64,000 nucleotides of DNA, taken from the NCBI GenBank assembly GCA_965200685.1, contig OZ241379.1:2046001-2110000 (forward strand). The letters run 5' to 3'. The position numbers and the translations under genes were made by a program. Shown one piece after another: positions 34,601 through 42,478 of the stretch. This DNA comes from Bin5 sp965200685. GTDB taxonomy: Bacteria; Chloroflexota; Anaerolineae; Caldilineales; Caldilineaceae. The notes under the pieces are model-generated. The model was not told the DNA's origin, made no database searches, and was given only the letters and a program-made list of their open reading frames with translations. Positions within the stretch are counted from its first letter, which is position 1; every line of letters starts with the position of its first letter.

Positions 34601-34798
34601 GAGAGCTGCCAGGAGGGTCCGGGCTGAGAGGTATGGTTTCGCCCCCCCCCCCCCCCCCATTATATGATATATAGATAACATGAATTTAGTCACAAGTCGT
34701 CGTCCCTCGCCCGCAACATGCGGGTGAAAGCGCGGCCCCTGCGCGGGGTCATCCGCAATCATTGCACTGTCTACGCGGACCTGATCTTGATTAGCCAT
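31628..34798 (-). CDS. giant secreted leucine-rich-repeat protein, copy 1, with poly-G tract
   Basis: 1056 aa as read. Order: a 47-residue leader (start ATG 34798 behind AAGGTG), five Gly from the poly-G tract, a signal peptide (LLAALSVLCTAIALTALM, ending VAAQ), a cap region with a Cys pair (DVCSG, IPACNALLAAKNTL), then about 30 LRRs of 24-25 residues of the type LxxLxLxxNxLTGxIPTxLG, a closing Cys region, a TPTPTITPTP linker and a final FLPLVRQ. This repeat class is common in plant receptors and also occurs in bacteria. The likely role is surface binding or adhesion. With 17 G the leader and signal peptide are in one frame; a one-base change would separate them. Confidence 0.88.
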   Translation of the reverse strand: MANQDQVRVDSAMIADDPAQGPRFHPHVAGEGRRLVTKFMLSIYHIMGGGGGAKPYLSARTLLAALSVLCTAIALTALMTIAGSPVAAQSISVADVCSGTAAIVGTGYSYSNAIPACNALLAAKNTLDPRNQLNWSTTRRINWWSGLSVSSGRVTSLNLQNIRLGSIPPALGNITTLTYLRLYNNQLTGSIPTQLGNITRLQQLYLSNNQLTGAIPPALGNITTLQHLYLHNNQLTGSIPTQLGQLSNLKELALGQNQLTGSIPTQLGTGLISNSLEHLRLDENQLTGSIPTQLGQLSKLKGLGLSDNRLTGPIPSELGNLSNLTHLHLFSNTLTGPIPPALGNLSKTIDFLLDKNRLTGAIPPALGNLSSTQLLRLHNNQLTGTIPTELGNLSNLRYLYLYNNRLTGTIPTELGRLTGLLRLYLHDNQLTGPIPTELGRLTGLLRLYLHDNRLTGPIPTELGNLSTLSILSLNNNQLTGSIPTQLGSLTSLQILRLDQNKLTGAIPTELGNLSNLRYLYLYDNQLTGTIPTELGRLTGLLRLYLHDNQLTGPIPTALGSLSNLTQLHLYSNTLTGNIPTALGSLSNLIQLHLYSNQLTGTIPTELDRLTRLQHLYLHDNQLTGTIPTALGSLSNLTQLYLYSNTLTGPIPTELGNLSNLTQLHLYSNTLTGHIPTELGRLTRLQYLYLHDNQLTGIIPTELGRLTNLRLLRLDQNKLTGAIPTELGNLSNLLYLYLHDNQLTGTIPTALGSLSNLTQLHLYSNTLTGTIPTALGNLSNLTQLHLYSNTLTGHIPTALGNLSTTLQTLNLSTNQLTGSIPTQLGNLSTTLQTLNLSTNQLTGSIPTQLGNLSTTLQTLNLSTNQLTGSIPDTLGNLVTLQTLNLSSNTLTGSIPTALGNLSNLQWLYLNNNQLTGSIPSELNRLTRLTQLYLKQKEGQPNQLRGCIDPDLFTHSFEQTDLSDLGLLSCAPTPTITPTPTITPTPTITPTPTITPIPTITPTGQPIPTRKPSSTPGPPTATPTTTYTPLATSTSISTSTPTATSTLSVYIFLPLVRQ
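32205..32430. repeat. three near-perfect 75-bp coding repeats within LRR gene 1
   Basis: Units recur every 75 bases (the GCAGCGTGG landmarks are at 32233, 32308 and 32383) and encode 25-residue LRRs of the LSTTLQTLNLSTNQLTG type. Recent copying is implied by DNA identity beyond what the protein needs. Confidence 0.85.
34642..34658. repeat. 17-base C/G homopolymer in LRR gene 1
   Basis: Seventeen C on the plus strand (G on the coding strand) immediately after ATAAT, so the tract begins with the G of an in-frame ATG. Lies between the leader and the signal peptide. Confidence 0.95.
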
Positions 34799-34851
34799 AA
34801 TCGCACCTTTTTGACGGGATTCAGATAACGTTCGGTACTATCTATCATGTT

Positions 34852-34881
34852 ATCTTATTATACTTGCTTGACCCGTGTCAA
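34852..34881 (-). promoter_or_regulatory. promoter of LRR gene 1
   Basis: TTGACA (34876-34881) and TAAGAT (34852-34857) on the minus strand, 18-base spacer, about 54 bases before ATG 34798. Confidence 0.6.
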
Positions 34882-34980
34882 TCTTGAATAATTACACTCC
34901 TAGTTTGACCCAACGAAAGGTCTGTAGATCCTGGGACTTCGCTCGTTTCACTGCCGCACGAGGGGCAGGAAGGTCTGTCT
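34852..34980. repeat. direct repeat flanking LRR cassettes, copy 2
   Basis: Carries the LRR gene 1 promoter block and the last codons of LRR gene 2; matches 31532-31660 almost base for base. Confidence 0.85.
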
Positions 34981-37900
34981 ACCAACAGGGGCAAGCGGTG
35001 TAGCCGTGGCTGGCGGCGTGACCGTAGGCGTAGCTGTCGGTGTGACAGGGTCGCAGAACGACAACTCAATAGCCGACAGGTCGTTCTGGGCAACACGCGC
35101 CAACGCATTGGGAATACAACCGCTCAAGCGGTTGCCGGCCAAGGACAACGAACGTAGGTCGGAGAGATCGACAAGGGTCGTCGGGATGCTGCCCGTCAAA
35201 CTGTTGTTGGCCAGGTGCAAGGTCTGCAAGTTGGCAATACTGCCCAGATCAGTCGGCAGGCTGCCCGACAGCCGGTTGTTGGAGAAGTCCAAGACCTGCA
35301 GGGCGGCGAGCGCGCGCAAGCCAACCGGGATACGGCCCGAGAATTCGTTGTTGGCGAGGTTCAAGGTCTGCAGACCGCTGAGCCGGCTCAAGGTAGACGG
35401 GATGCTGCCTGCCAATGTCTTGCCACTGATCTGTAGCTCCAGCCTGACCACACGCTGCGGGGCCCCGTCAATGGTTACCCCTTCCCATGTGTCAATACTG
35501 CTGTTCTCACTCCAGTTCAAGCGCATAGAGGTACTGATGCGTCCCTCAAGGGTGGCCTTGATGGTTAGGAGCTGTACGCAGTCTCTGACCAGGTCGGCAT
35601 TGGCAGAGGGGTTGGCTACAACAGTGCCATTGGTACATGTGGGTCTCTGTGTTGAGCCGCCGCCGCCGCCGCCGCCACCACCACCGCCTGTAGATGGCGG
35701 TGGCGAGGTAGGCGTGACCGTAGGTGTAGGTGTGATCGTGGGTGTAGGCGTGACCGTGGGTGTAGGCGTGCATTCCATCAGAACTATGTCAGTTTGTATG
35801 TCGCCACGCACCCTCCGCGCATTCAAGTCACTGCTGATACATCCGCTTATTGTATTGCTGCCGTCGAGGTACAAGTGTGTCAGACGGGAGAGTCTGCCCA
35901 GGGCAGAAGGGATGGTGCTCGACAGTTGGTTGTTGTTGAGGCGCAATGTCTGTAGATTGGTGAGTTGGCCCAGTGCAGTAGGGATAGTGCCCGTCAGGGT
36001 GTTGGAGTAGAGGGACAATGTCTGCAGCTGGGCGAGGTTGCCTAGTGCAGAGGGGATCATGCCCGTCAGGGTGTTGGTGTAGAGGTTTAAGGTCTGCAGA
36101 TTGGTGGAAAGATTGCCCAGTGCAGTGGGGATGCGGCCCGACAGCCGGTTGTTGGCCAGGTTCAAGGTCTGCAGTGTGACGAGATTGCCCAATGTATCCG
36201 GGATGCTGCCCGACAGTTGGTTGGTGGAGAGGTTCAAGGTCTGCAGCGTGGTAGAAAGATTGCCCAGTTGAGAAGGGATGCTGCCCGACAGTCGGTTGGT
36301 GGAAAGGTTCAAGGTCTGCAGCGTGGTAGAAAGATTGCCGAGTGCAGGCGGGATGCTGCCTGTCAGGGTGTTGATGGAGAGGTTCAATTGTGTCAGATTG
36401 GAGAGGCTGCCCAGTTGAGTCGGGATCTCGCCCGACAGGGTGTTGATGGAGAGGTTCAATTCTGTCAGATTGGAGAGGTCGCCCAGTGCAGGCGGGATGT
36501 TGCCCGACAGGGTGTTGGAGTAGATGTTCAATTCTGTCAGATTGGAGAGGTCGCCCAGTGCAGGCGGGATGTTGCCCGACAGTTGGTTGGTGGAGAGGTT
36601 CAAGGTCTGCAGCGTGGTAGAAAGATTGCCCAGTTGAGAAGGGATGCTGCCCGACAGTTGGTTGGTGGAGAGGTTCAAGGTCTGCAGCGTGGTGGAAAGA
36701 TTGCCCAGTGCAGAAGGGATGCTGCCTGTCAGGGTGTTGATGGAGAGGTTCAATTGTGTCAGATTGGAGAGGCTGCCCAGTTGAGTCGGGATCTCGCCCG
36801 AGAGGGTGTTGGAGTAGAGGTTCAATTGTGTCAGATTGGAGAGGTCGCCCAGTGCAGGCGGGATGTTGCCCGACAGGGTGTTGGAGTAGAGGTTCAATTC
36901 TGTCAAATTGGAGAGGTCGCCCAGTTGAGTTGGGATAGGGCCTGTCAGTTGGTTGTTGTGAAGGTACAACTGCTGCAGATTGCCGAGGTCCTCGTCCAGT
37001 CGAGTTGGGATAGAGCCCGTCAGTTGGTTGTCGTTGAGGTACAACCGCTGCAAATTGACGAGGCTGTCTAGGTTAGCCGGGATGGGGCCCGACAGTTGGT
37101 TGTCGTTGAGGTACAAGTATCGCAGCTGGGTGAGTCTGCCCAGTGCAGCCGGGATGGGGCCCGACAGTTGGTTGTTGTAAAGGACCAACTGCTGCAGATT
37201 GGAGATGTCGCCCAGTTGAGTTGGGATGGGGCCAGTCAGTTGGTTGTTGTGAAGGTACAAGGCCCGCAGCTGGGAGCCGATGGTACCCGTGCCCAGTTGA
37301 GTTGGGATGGTGCCCGTCAGGTGGTTGTTATGAAGGTACAAGGTCAACAAGGGGAGATTGCCCAGTTCAGAGGGGATGGGGCCCGACAGTTGGTTGTTGT
37401 AAAGGCGCAAGTGCCGCAGACGGAGGCGGCCCAGTTGCGGCGGGATGGCACCAGTCAATTGGTTGTTGTAAAGGTACAAGCGCAGCAGATACCTTGTGTC
37501 TTGCGGGTTGGCCCTTCTCAGGTTTTCCAGTTGAGTTGGGATGCTGCCCGTCAGTTGGTTGTTGTGAAGGTACAAGCGCGCCAGATTGGAGAGGTTGCCC
37601 AGTTCGGGCGGGATGACACCAGTCAGTCGGTTGTTGTGAAGGTACAAGTTCCCAAGAGTGTTGGAGATGAGACCCGTGCCCAGTTGAGTTGGGATGCTGC
37701 CCGTCAGTAGGTTGTTGTTGAGGTGCAACGCCTGAGTAGCGGAGAGGTTGCCCAGTTGCGGCGGGATGGCACCAGTCAGTTGGTTTTGGTCGAGCCGAAA
37801 TTCAATCGTCTTGGAGAGGTTGCTGAGTGCAGGCGGGATGTTGCCCGTCAGTGTGTTGGAGTAGAGGTGCAAGTGTGTCAGATTGGAGAGGTTGCCCAGT

Positions 37901-38340
37901 TGAGTTGGGATGCTGCCCGTCAGTCGGTTGTCGTAGAGGTTCAAGTAGGTCAGAGTGGTGATGTTGCCCAGTTGTGGCGGGATGCTGCCCGTCAGTCGGT
38001 TGTTGCTGAGGTTTAACTGGGTCACCCTACCATCGGCGGAGAGAGTGAGGCCGCGCCACTGGTTTATCCTCGTTGTTGTAATCCAATCCCCTGTGGCAAA
38101 TGTGGCAGTCCCTAGCAGGGTGTCCTTAGCGGCCAGGAGCGCGTTGCAAGCCGGGATTGCGTTGCTATAGCTATAGCCTGTACCCACAATCGCGGGGGTT
38201 CCGGGACATACATCCGCTACCGATATAGACTGCGCGGCTACGGGTGGGCCGGCGATGGTCATCAAGGCGGTTAAGGCGATGGCGGCACAGAGTACGCTGA
38301 GAGCTGCCAGGAGGGTCCGGGCTGAGAGGCATGGTTTCAT
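34948..38340 (-). CDS. giant secreted leucine-rich-repeat protein, copy 2, with two LRR modules
   Basis: 1130 aa from ATG 38340. Signal peptide (LLAALSVLCAAIALTALM, VAAQ), a cap with DVCPG and IPACNALLAAKDTL, about 29 LRRs, a TPTPTVTPTP linker, an 11-Gly run, then a second module with its own cap (CTNGTVVANPSANADLVRDC, TWEGVTID) and five or six more LRRs, and a C-terminal FLPLVRQ. A tandem paralogue of copy 1 but with an extra module. The poly-G tract just upstream is 31 bases long, which puts the conserved leader (ATG 38518) one base out of frame with the signal peptide. Here an ATG after the tract (absent in copy 1) could still start translation, with the G run acting as ribosome site. Confidence 0.88.
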   Translation of the reverse strand: MKPCLSARTLLAALSVLCAAIALTALMTIAGPPVAAQSISVADVCPGTPAIVGTGYSYSNAIPACNALLAAKDTLLGTATFATGDWITTTRINQWRGLTLSADGRVTQLNLSNNRLTGSIPPQLGNITTLTYLNLYDNRLTGSIPTQLGNLSNLTHLHLYSNTLTGNIPPALSNLSKTIEFRLDQNQLTGAIPPQLGNLSATQALHLNNNLLTGSIPTQLGTGLISNTLGNLYLHNNRLTGVIPPELGNLSNLARLYLHNNQLTGSIPTQLENLRRANPQDTRYLLRLYLYNNQLTGAIPPQLGRLRLRHLRLYNNQLSGPIPSELGNLPLLTLYLHNNHLTGTIPTQLGTGTIGSQLRALYLHNNQLTGPIPTQLGDISNLQQLVLYNNQLSGPIPAALGRLTQLRYLYLNDNQLSGPIPANLDSLVNLQRLYLNDNQLTGSIPTRLDEDLGNLQQLYLHNNQLTGPIPTQLGDLSNLTELNLYSNTLSGNIPPALGDLSNLTQLNLYSNTLSGEIPTQLGSLSNLTQLNLSINTLTGSIPSALGNLSTTLQTLNLSTNQLSGSIPSQLGNLSTTLQTLNLSTNQLSGNIPPALGDLSNLTELNIYSNTLSGNIPPALGDLSNLTELNLSINTLSGEIPTQLGSLSNLTQLNLSINTLTGSIPPALGNLSTTLQTLNLSTNRLSGSIPSQLGNLSTTLQTLNLSTNQLSGSIPDTLGNLVTLQTLNLANNRLSGRIPTALGNLSTNLQTLNLYTNTLTGMIPSALGNLAQLQTLSLYSNTLTGTIPTALGQLTNLQTLRLNNNQLSSTIPSALGRLSRLTHLYLDGSNTISGCISSDLNARRVRGDIQTDIVLMECTPTPTVTPTPTITPTPTVTPTSPPPSTGGGGGGGGGGGSTQRPTCTNGTVVANPSANADLVRDCVQLLTIKATLEGRISTSMRLNWSENSSIDTWEGVTIDGAPQRVVRLELQISGKTLAGSIPSTLSRLSGLQTLNLANNEFSGRIPVGLRALAALQVLDFSNNRLSGSLPTDLGSIANLQTLHLANNSLTGSIPTTLVDLSDLRSLSLAGNRLSGCIPNALARVAQNDLSAIELSFCDPVTPTATPTVTPPATATPLAPVGRQTFLPLVRQ

Positions 38341-38518
<178 letters not shown>

Positions 38519-38571
38519 AATCGCACCTTGTTGACGGGATACAGATAACGTTCGGTACTATCTATAATGTT

Positions 38572-38601
38572 ATCTTATCATACTTGCTTGATCCGTGTCA
38601 A
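38572..38601 (-). promoter_or_regulatory. promoter of LRR gene 2
   Basis: TTGACA (38596-38601) and TAAGAT (38572-38577) on the minus strand, 18-base spacer, TG one base before the -10. The gap 38341-38738 otherwise holds only the leader and this block. Confidence 0.6.
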
Positions 38602-38738
38602 TCTTGAATAATTACACTTCTAGTTTGACCCAACGAAAACAGAGATGCTACAATCGTAACCGTGATTTTTAAGTTGCTCGTTTTCTGGCCTGTAATACAC
38701 AGGCTGAAAACCTAGAACGAAAAACCGGAGTTTGACTT

Positions 38739-39713
38739 TTGCGAAAACAATTTTACGGTGGGCAGGCTGTCATTGAAGGCGTGATGATGCGGGGCCGTAA
38801 GGTCATGGCAATTGCTGTACGCAACACCCAGGGCAAGATCGTCGTCCACCAAGAACCGCTCACGGCCAAAATCTATACGAGTACATGGGGGCAATGGCCC
38901 TTTGTGCGAGGGCTGGCTCTTTTGTGGGATGCGCTCGGGTTGGGTATGCAGGCACTTATGTGGAGCGCAAACGTATTAGAGGATGATGGCGAGGAGCAAG
39001 TCGAATTTTCCGCTTCTATGGCCTGGACGACAGTTGCCACCAGTCTTGCCTTTGCTGTGGCCCTCTTTTTTCTGCTGCCCACCTTTGCCAGCCGCTGGTT
39101 CGCCGGTTTCTTCGACCACAACCCCTACCTTGACGCGGTATTTGAGGGGGGCATGCGGCTGCTTCTATTCGTACTCTACCTATGGGGGATTGGTTTTCTG
39201 CCTGATATTCGCCGAGTGTTCGCCTACCATGGAGCCGAGCATAAAGCGGTGAATGCCTATGAGGCCGGCGATACACTGACCGTTGTCCATGTACAAAAGC
39301 ACAGTGTCCAACATACCCGTTGCGGCACAAGTTTCCTGCTCTACATTCTCGTACTCAGCATTTTGCTTTTCGCACCCCTCACATTTGCTTGGGTCGGACA
39401 GACTTGGCTGGCGTTGCTGCTGCGTTTCGTCACCCGGCTGTTGCTCGTTCCCGTGGTGGCCGCAATCGCCTACGAAATGATACGCTTCAGTGCCATTCAT
39501 GAGAGCAACCGCTTGATGCGTCTTTTGATTGCCCCGGGCCTGTTGCTCCAGCGTATGACGACCCGTGAACCGGATGATGCGATGGTCGAATGCGCGCTAG
39601 CCGCGCTGCTCCCTGTCCTCGCCGCGGATGGAGTTGTCGTTGATGTGGGCTTGGCGGATATGGGCGAGGATGCAGCCACAACCATGCCAGCCCCGGCGAT
39701 TTCCTCAGCCTAG
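38739..39713 (+). CDS. DUF1385 family membrane protein
   Basis: 324 aa. The family start FYGGQAVIEGVMMRGRKVMAIAVR and the core YHGAEHKAVNAYEAGDTLTVVHVQKHSVQHTRCGTSFLL are unmistakable. Four or five membrane spans follow (VATSLAFAVALFFLLPTF, LLLFVLYLWGIGFL, LLYILVLSILLFAPLTF). The function of the family is not established; the conserved His/Cys/Glu set suggests metal binding. TTG 38739 start with GGAG eight bases upstream. It overlaps the end of the next gene on the opposite strand by four bases. Confidence 0.9.
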   Translation: MRKQFYGGQAVIEGVMMRGRKVMAIAVRNTQGKIVVHQEPLTAKIYTSTWGQWPFVRGLALLWDALGLGMQALMWSANVLEDDGEEQVEFSASMAWTTVATSLAFAVALFFLLPTFASRWFAGFFDHNPYLDAVFEGGMRLLLFVLYLWGIGFLPDIRRVFAYHGAEHKAVNAYEAGDTLTVVHVQKHSVQHTRCGTSFLLYILVLSILLFAPLTFAWVGQTWLALLLRFVTRLLLVPVVAAIAYEMIRFSAIHESNRLMRLLIAPGLLLQRMTTREPDDAMVECALAALLPVLAADGVVVDVGLADMGEDAATTMPAPAISSA

Positions 39714-42376
39714 GAACCCCTGTACTGTCCCGGCAAGCCCTCCACAATCTCTACTGTCTCCACACTCACGGCGATGACCTTCTGCAGCAGGCCGATGATG
39801 TACTGATCATTTTCGCGGTTGGGATCATTGACGATACCGCTGCGTTTGTCTATCTTGACCCGGTACTGATCAAGGACCCATTCTAAGGCAGACCGATTCC
39901 CTAGCCGATAGGCAAATGCTTTCTTTGGGATCCCCTCTAAGGTCAAGAAGTCGTTGTAGCGGATCGACTGTTTGTCCTTGGAGAGCCGCATCTTCTCCAC
40001 CCGCCAAGTGGGGGCCTGGCCGGGCCTCTCTACCAGGGTGAGCGGATAGGCGGGCATCTGTTCATAGTTTACATGGATGTCTGCCAGACGTGCGCCGGCC
40101 TTGGCAAAGGCCCGGAAGTCGGACGACTGTGGGGTAAGGGGGATGTGTGGCAGGTCCCGCTTGAGGTTGGCTTGATACCGTTCACGATAGCCCGGGTGAT
40201 GCAATAAGGCGTAAACGTAGTGGAAGATATCCCATTTGCTGATGGATTCATCCTGATACTGCCTGCGGAACTGTGCCAATGCCCAATCTGTAATATTCTC
40301 GCGGCGGTTGCTGCCGTCTTCGTTGTAAGTGTAGAAGGGGAAACATTGGGAATTGCCAGTAAGATGCAGTTCTGGTATCTGCTGTGTCATCAGGCAGTGG
40401 AATGTTTTGTTGCTTCCGAGGCCTCTGACACAGACCGCCCGATTCTCTGTTTCCGCTGTAGGGAAGATGGACGGGAAGAGGTACACACTGTTGTTCATCA
40501 GCCGATCAAAATAAAGATACGACTTTGTAAATGGACGATAGAGGGATTGCCGAACTTTATCAATTGTAAAATACCCGGTCTTTTCCTTTTTAAGTGCCTG
40601 TTTCAAGTCGCCACTCCAACTAATTTTGCGATTATCAGAGATGACAAAATCATTTATATTCACATCATAGTTTTCCTGACGTTTCCAGCGGTCTACTTCC
40701 GCATTGTAGTGCCGAATCATGCGGTTCATGTTCTCAATGAGCACGTTGCGGTTGAAATTGTACGCCCATGCATCACGGCCCGTGACGACACCGCGACTAT
40801 AACTCTTAAAGATTACATCTACCGCCTCGCCTTTCCCTGCTTTTGCTTCCTTTGTCCCCAAGGGGATAAAGGTCTCAAATTCAGCGTGGAGTCCTTCTGT
40901 GAGCCATGTATATCGCTTGTCCGGTCGTATCGCTTTCCATTCGATGTTGCGGTATTGTTCCTTTGCATCAAGATAGCCGTACTTCTCTTCCTTGCGCCAC
41001 CACTCATCAACACGTGCGTAGAAGATTTCCGTTTGATCTGCCTTGTCGCGCCGCTTGACGCAAAAATTGATGCTCACACCCACTTGAATGCCAAAGACAT
41101 TGTGTGTTGTCCCAGAGAGTTTTGGATTCTTACGCACGTTCCCAGCCAGATCCAGAATGTAGATGGCGTCGAAATCCTCTGCGAGGTGTTTCCGCATGCC
41201 ATCGAACGCCACACCATCAAGAAAGCTGTTGTTGGTCACAAAGGCGACGATCCCTGCCTCGCCTATGCGGTCTGCTGCCCAGCGCATGGCCTTCACATAG
41301 GGATCATAGAGTGCGTTTTTATTGGTCGCGTTTGAGTCCTTTGCATAGGTCTCCCGAACCCGCTTGTCCATGGTGGCATAGGTGCGGTTCTTGTTGTTGT
41401 CATTCTCATTGACCTGCCCGATGTTGTAAGGCGGGTTGCCGATGATGACCGTAATATCCTGTTTCTTCTGATGCTCCACACGCTGTGTGTTCTCTTGGAC
41501 AAACAAGCTGAGTTGGGTATCCTCGGCCAGCTCAAAGGTATCAACCAAGCAGATGCCCTCAAAGGGCGCGTACTGCCCCATCAGTTCATAGTATTCATGC
41601 TCAATGTTCAGGGCCGCGATGTAGTAGGGCAGCAGCATCACTTCGTTGCAGTGTAGTTCCGTCTTGTACTTATGACGCAGGCTTGAGACTTTGCCCAGTT
41701 CCTGCAGGTGACGCATGACCCGCAGCATAAAATTGCCCGTACCCACGAAGGGGTCCAGCACATGTACGCCGGCATCGGCTAAAGAACGACCGAACTCTTG
41801 GTTGAGGATAGCTTCCACGGAGCGCACCATAAACTCCACAATGGGCTGTGGTGTGTAGACGATGCCATGGGTGTCCGCGTCCTTGACGGAAAAGCCTTGG
41901 AAGAAGTTTTCGTAGACAGTGTTGAGGAAGCCCTGCTTCTCTGCATAGTCCCTGATAGTGGCTGCGGTCGTTTCAATGGCCGTGTAGAAACCCTCTAGGG
42001 GCAGGAAGAATTCATACCGGCTGAAATGCTGGCCGGTCAAGGCCTGCACCACCTCCTCGATCTCCCGTGCGATCACATTGCGGGCCACAAAGTCCGGGTT
42101 GTTGAACACCCGCCGGAAGATGCGTTCTGTCAGCAGGTGCTGGATCAGCATCTCCTCTACGGCTGCATCGGCGATGTTGGGGTTGATGGCATCTCGGCAC
42201 AGAGTGGCGAAGCGGGCGAACGCCTGCCGAAAGGCCCGGTTGTGCTGCCGCTCCCCTTTGATTAAGGTCAGCAAAGACTCGGCCAGGGCCGGCACTACCG
42301 TCTTGAACTCCTCCACTGACCAGTGCCAGCGCGCATAGGCCGGTGCCTGATAGGTATAGAAGTGGTTCGTAATCAA
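39710..42376 (-). CDS. type ISP-like DNA methyltransferase/specificity protein lacking the nuclease domain
   Basis: 888 aa. Adenine-methylase motif I reads DPFVGTGNF and motif IV IGNPPYN, followed by the target-recognition and C-terminal specificity region typical of type ISP enzymes (RPDKRYTWLTEG; SLYRPFTKSYLYFDR). Compared with its downstream-coordinate paralogue the first 180 or so residues, including the nuclease, are missing. Homology begins at TYQAPAYARW, and upstream the frame is unrelated and closed by a stop at 42416-42418. Start TTG 42376. It is probably a methylase-only remnant, or a partner with a second specificity. Confidence 0.8.
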   Translation of the reverse strand: MITNHFYTYQAPAYARWHWSVEEFKTVVPALAESLLTLIKGERQHNRAFRQAFARFATLCRDAINPNIADAAVEEMLIQHLLTERIFRRVFNNPDFVARNVIAREIEEVVQALTGQHFSRYEFFLPLEGFYTAIETTAATIRDYAEKQGFLNTVYENFFQGFSVKDADTHGIVYTPQPIVEFMVRSVEAILNQEFGRSLADAGVHVLDPFVGTGNFMLRVMRHLQELGKVSSLRHKYKTELHCNEVMLLPYYIAALNIEHEYYELMGQYAPFEGICLVDTFELAEDTQLSLFVQENTQRVEHQKKQDITVIIGNPPYNIGQVNENDNNKNRTYATMDKRVRETYAKDSNATNKNALYDPYVKAMRWAADRIGEAGIVAFVTNNSFLDGVAFDGMRKHLAEDFDAIYILDLAGNVRKNPKLSGTTHNVFGIQVGVSINFCVKRRDKADQTEIFYARVDEWWRKEEKYGYLDAKEQYRNIEWKAIRPDKRYTWLTEGLHAEFETFIPLGTKEAKAGKGEAVDVIFKSYSRGVVTGRDAWAYNFNRNVLIENMNRMIRHYNAEVDRWKRQENYDVNINDFVISDNRKISWSGDLKQALKKEKTGYFTIDKVRQSLYRPFTKSYLYFDRLMNNSVYLFPSIFPTAETENRAVCVRGLGSNKTFHCLMTQQIPELHLTGNSQCFPFYTYNEDGSNRRENITDWALAQFRRQYQDESISKWDIFHYVYALLHHPGYRERYQANLKRDLPHIPLTPQSSDFRAFAKAGARLADIHVNYEQMPAYPLTLVERPGQAPTWRVEKMRLSKDKQSIRYNDFLTLEGIPKKAFAYRLGNRSALEWVLDQYRVKIDKRSGIVNDPNRENDQYIIGLLQKVIAVSVETVEIVEGLPGQYRGS

Positions 42377-42478
42377 TCCTGGGCTGAGAAGCCGGTCTTT
42401 ATCGTATCCGATTTTTCATAACTGGGCGCAGTTTGAGCCCGAGTTGGAGAGAAAAACGGGCATCTGGGTCGTTGTGGC

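Noticed and set aside
31628..38340. CRISPR-like spaced repeats
   Set aside because: The periodicity (72-75 bases) is coding LRR units with no unique spacers of constant size and no cas genes.
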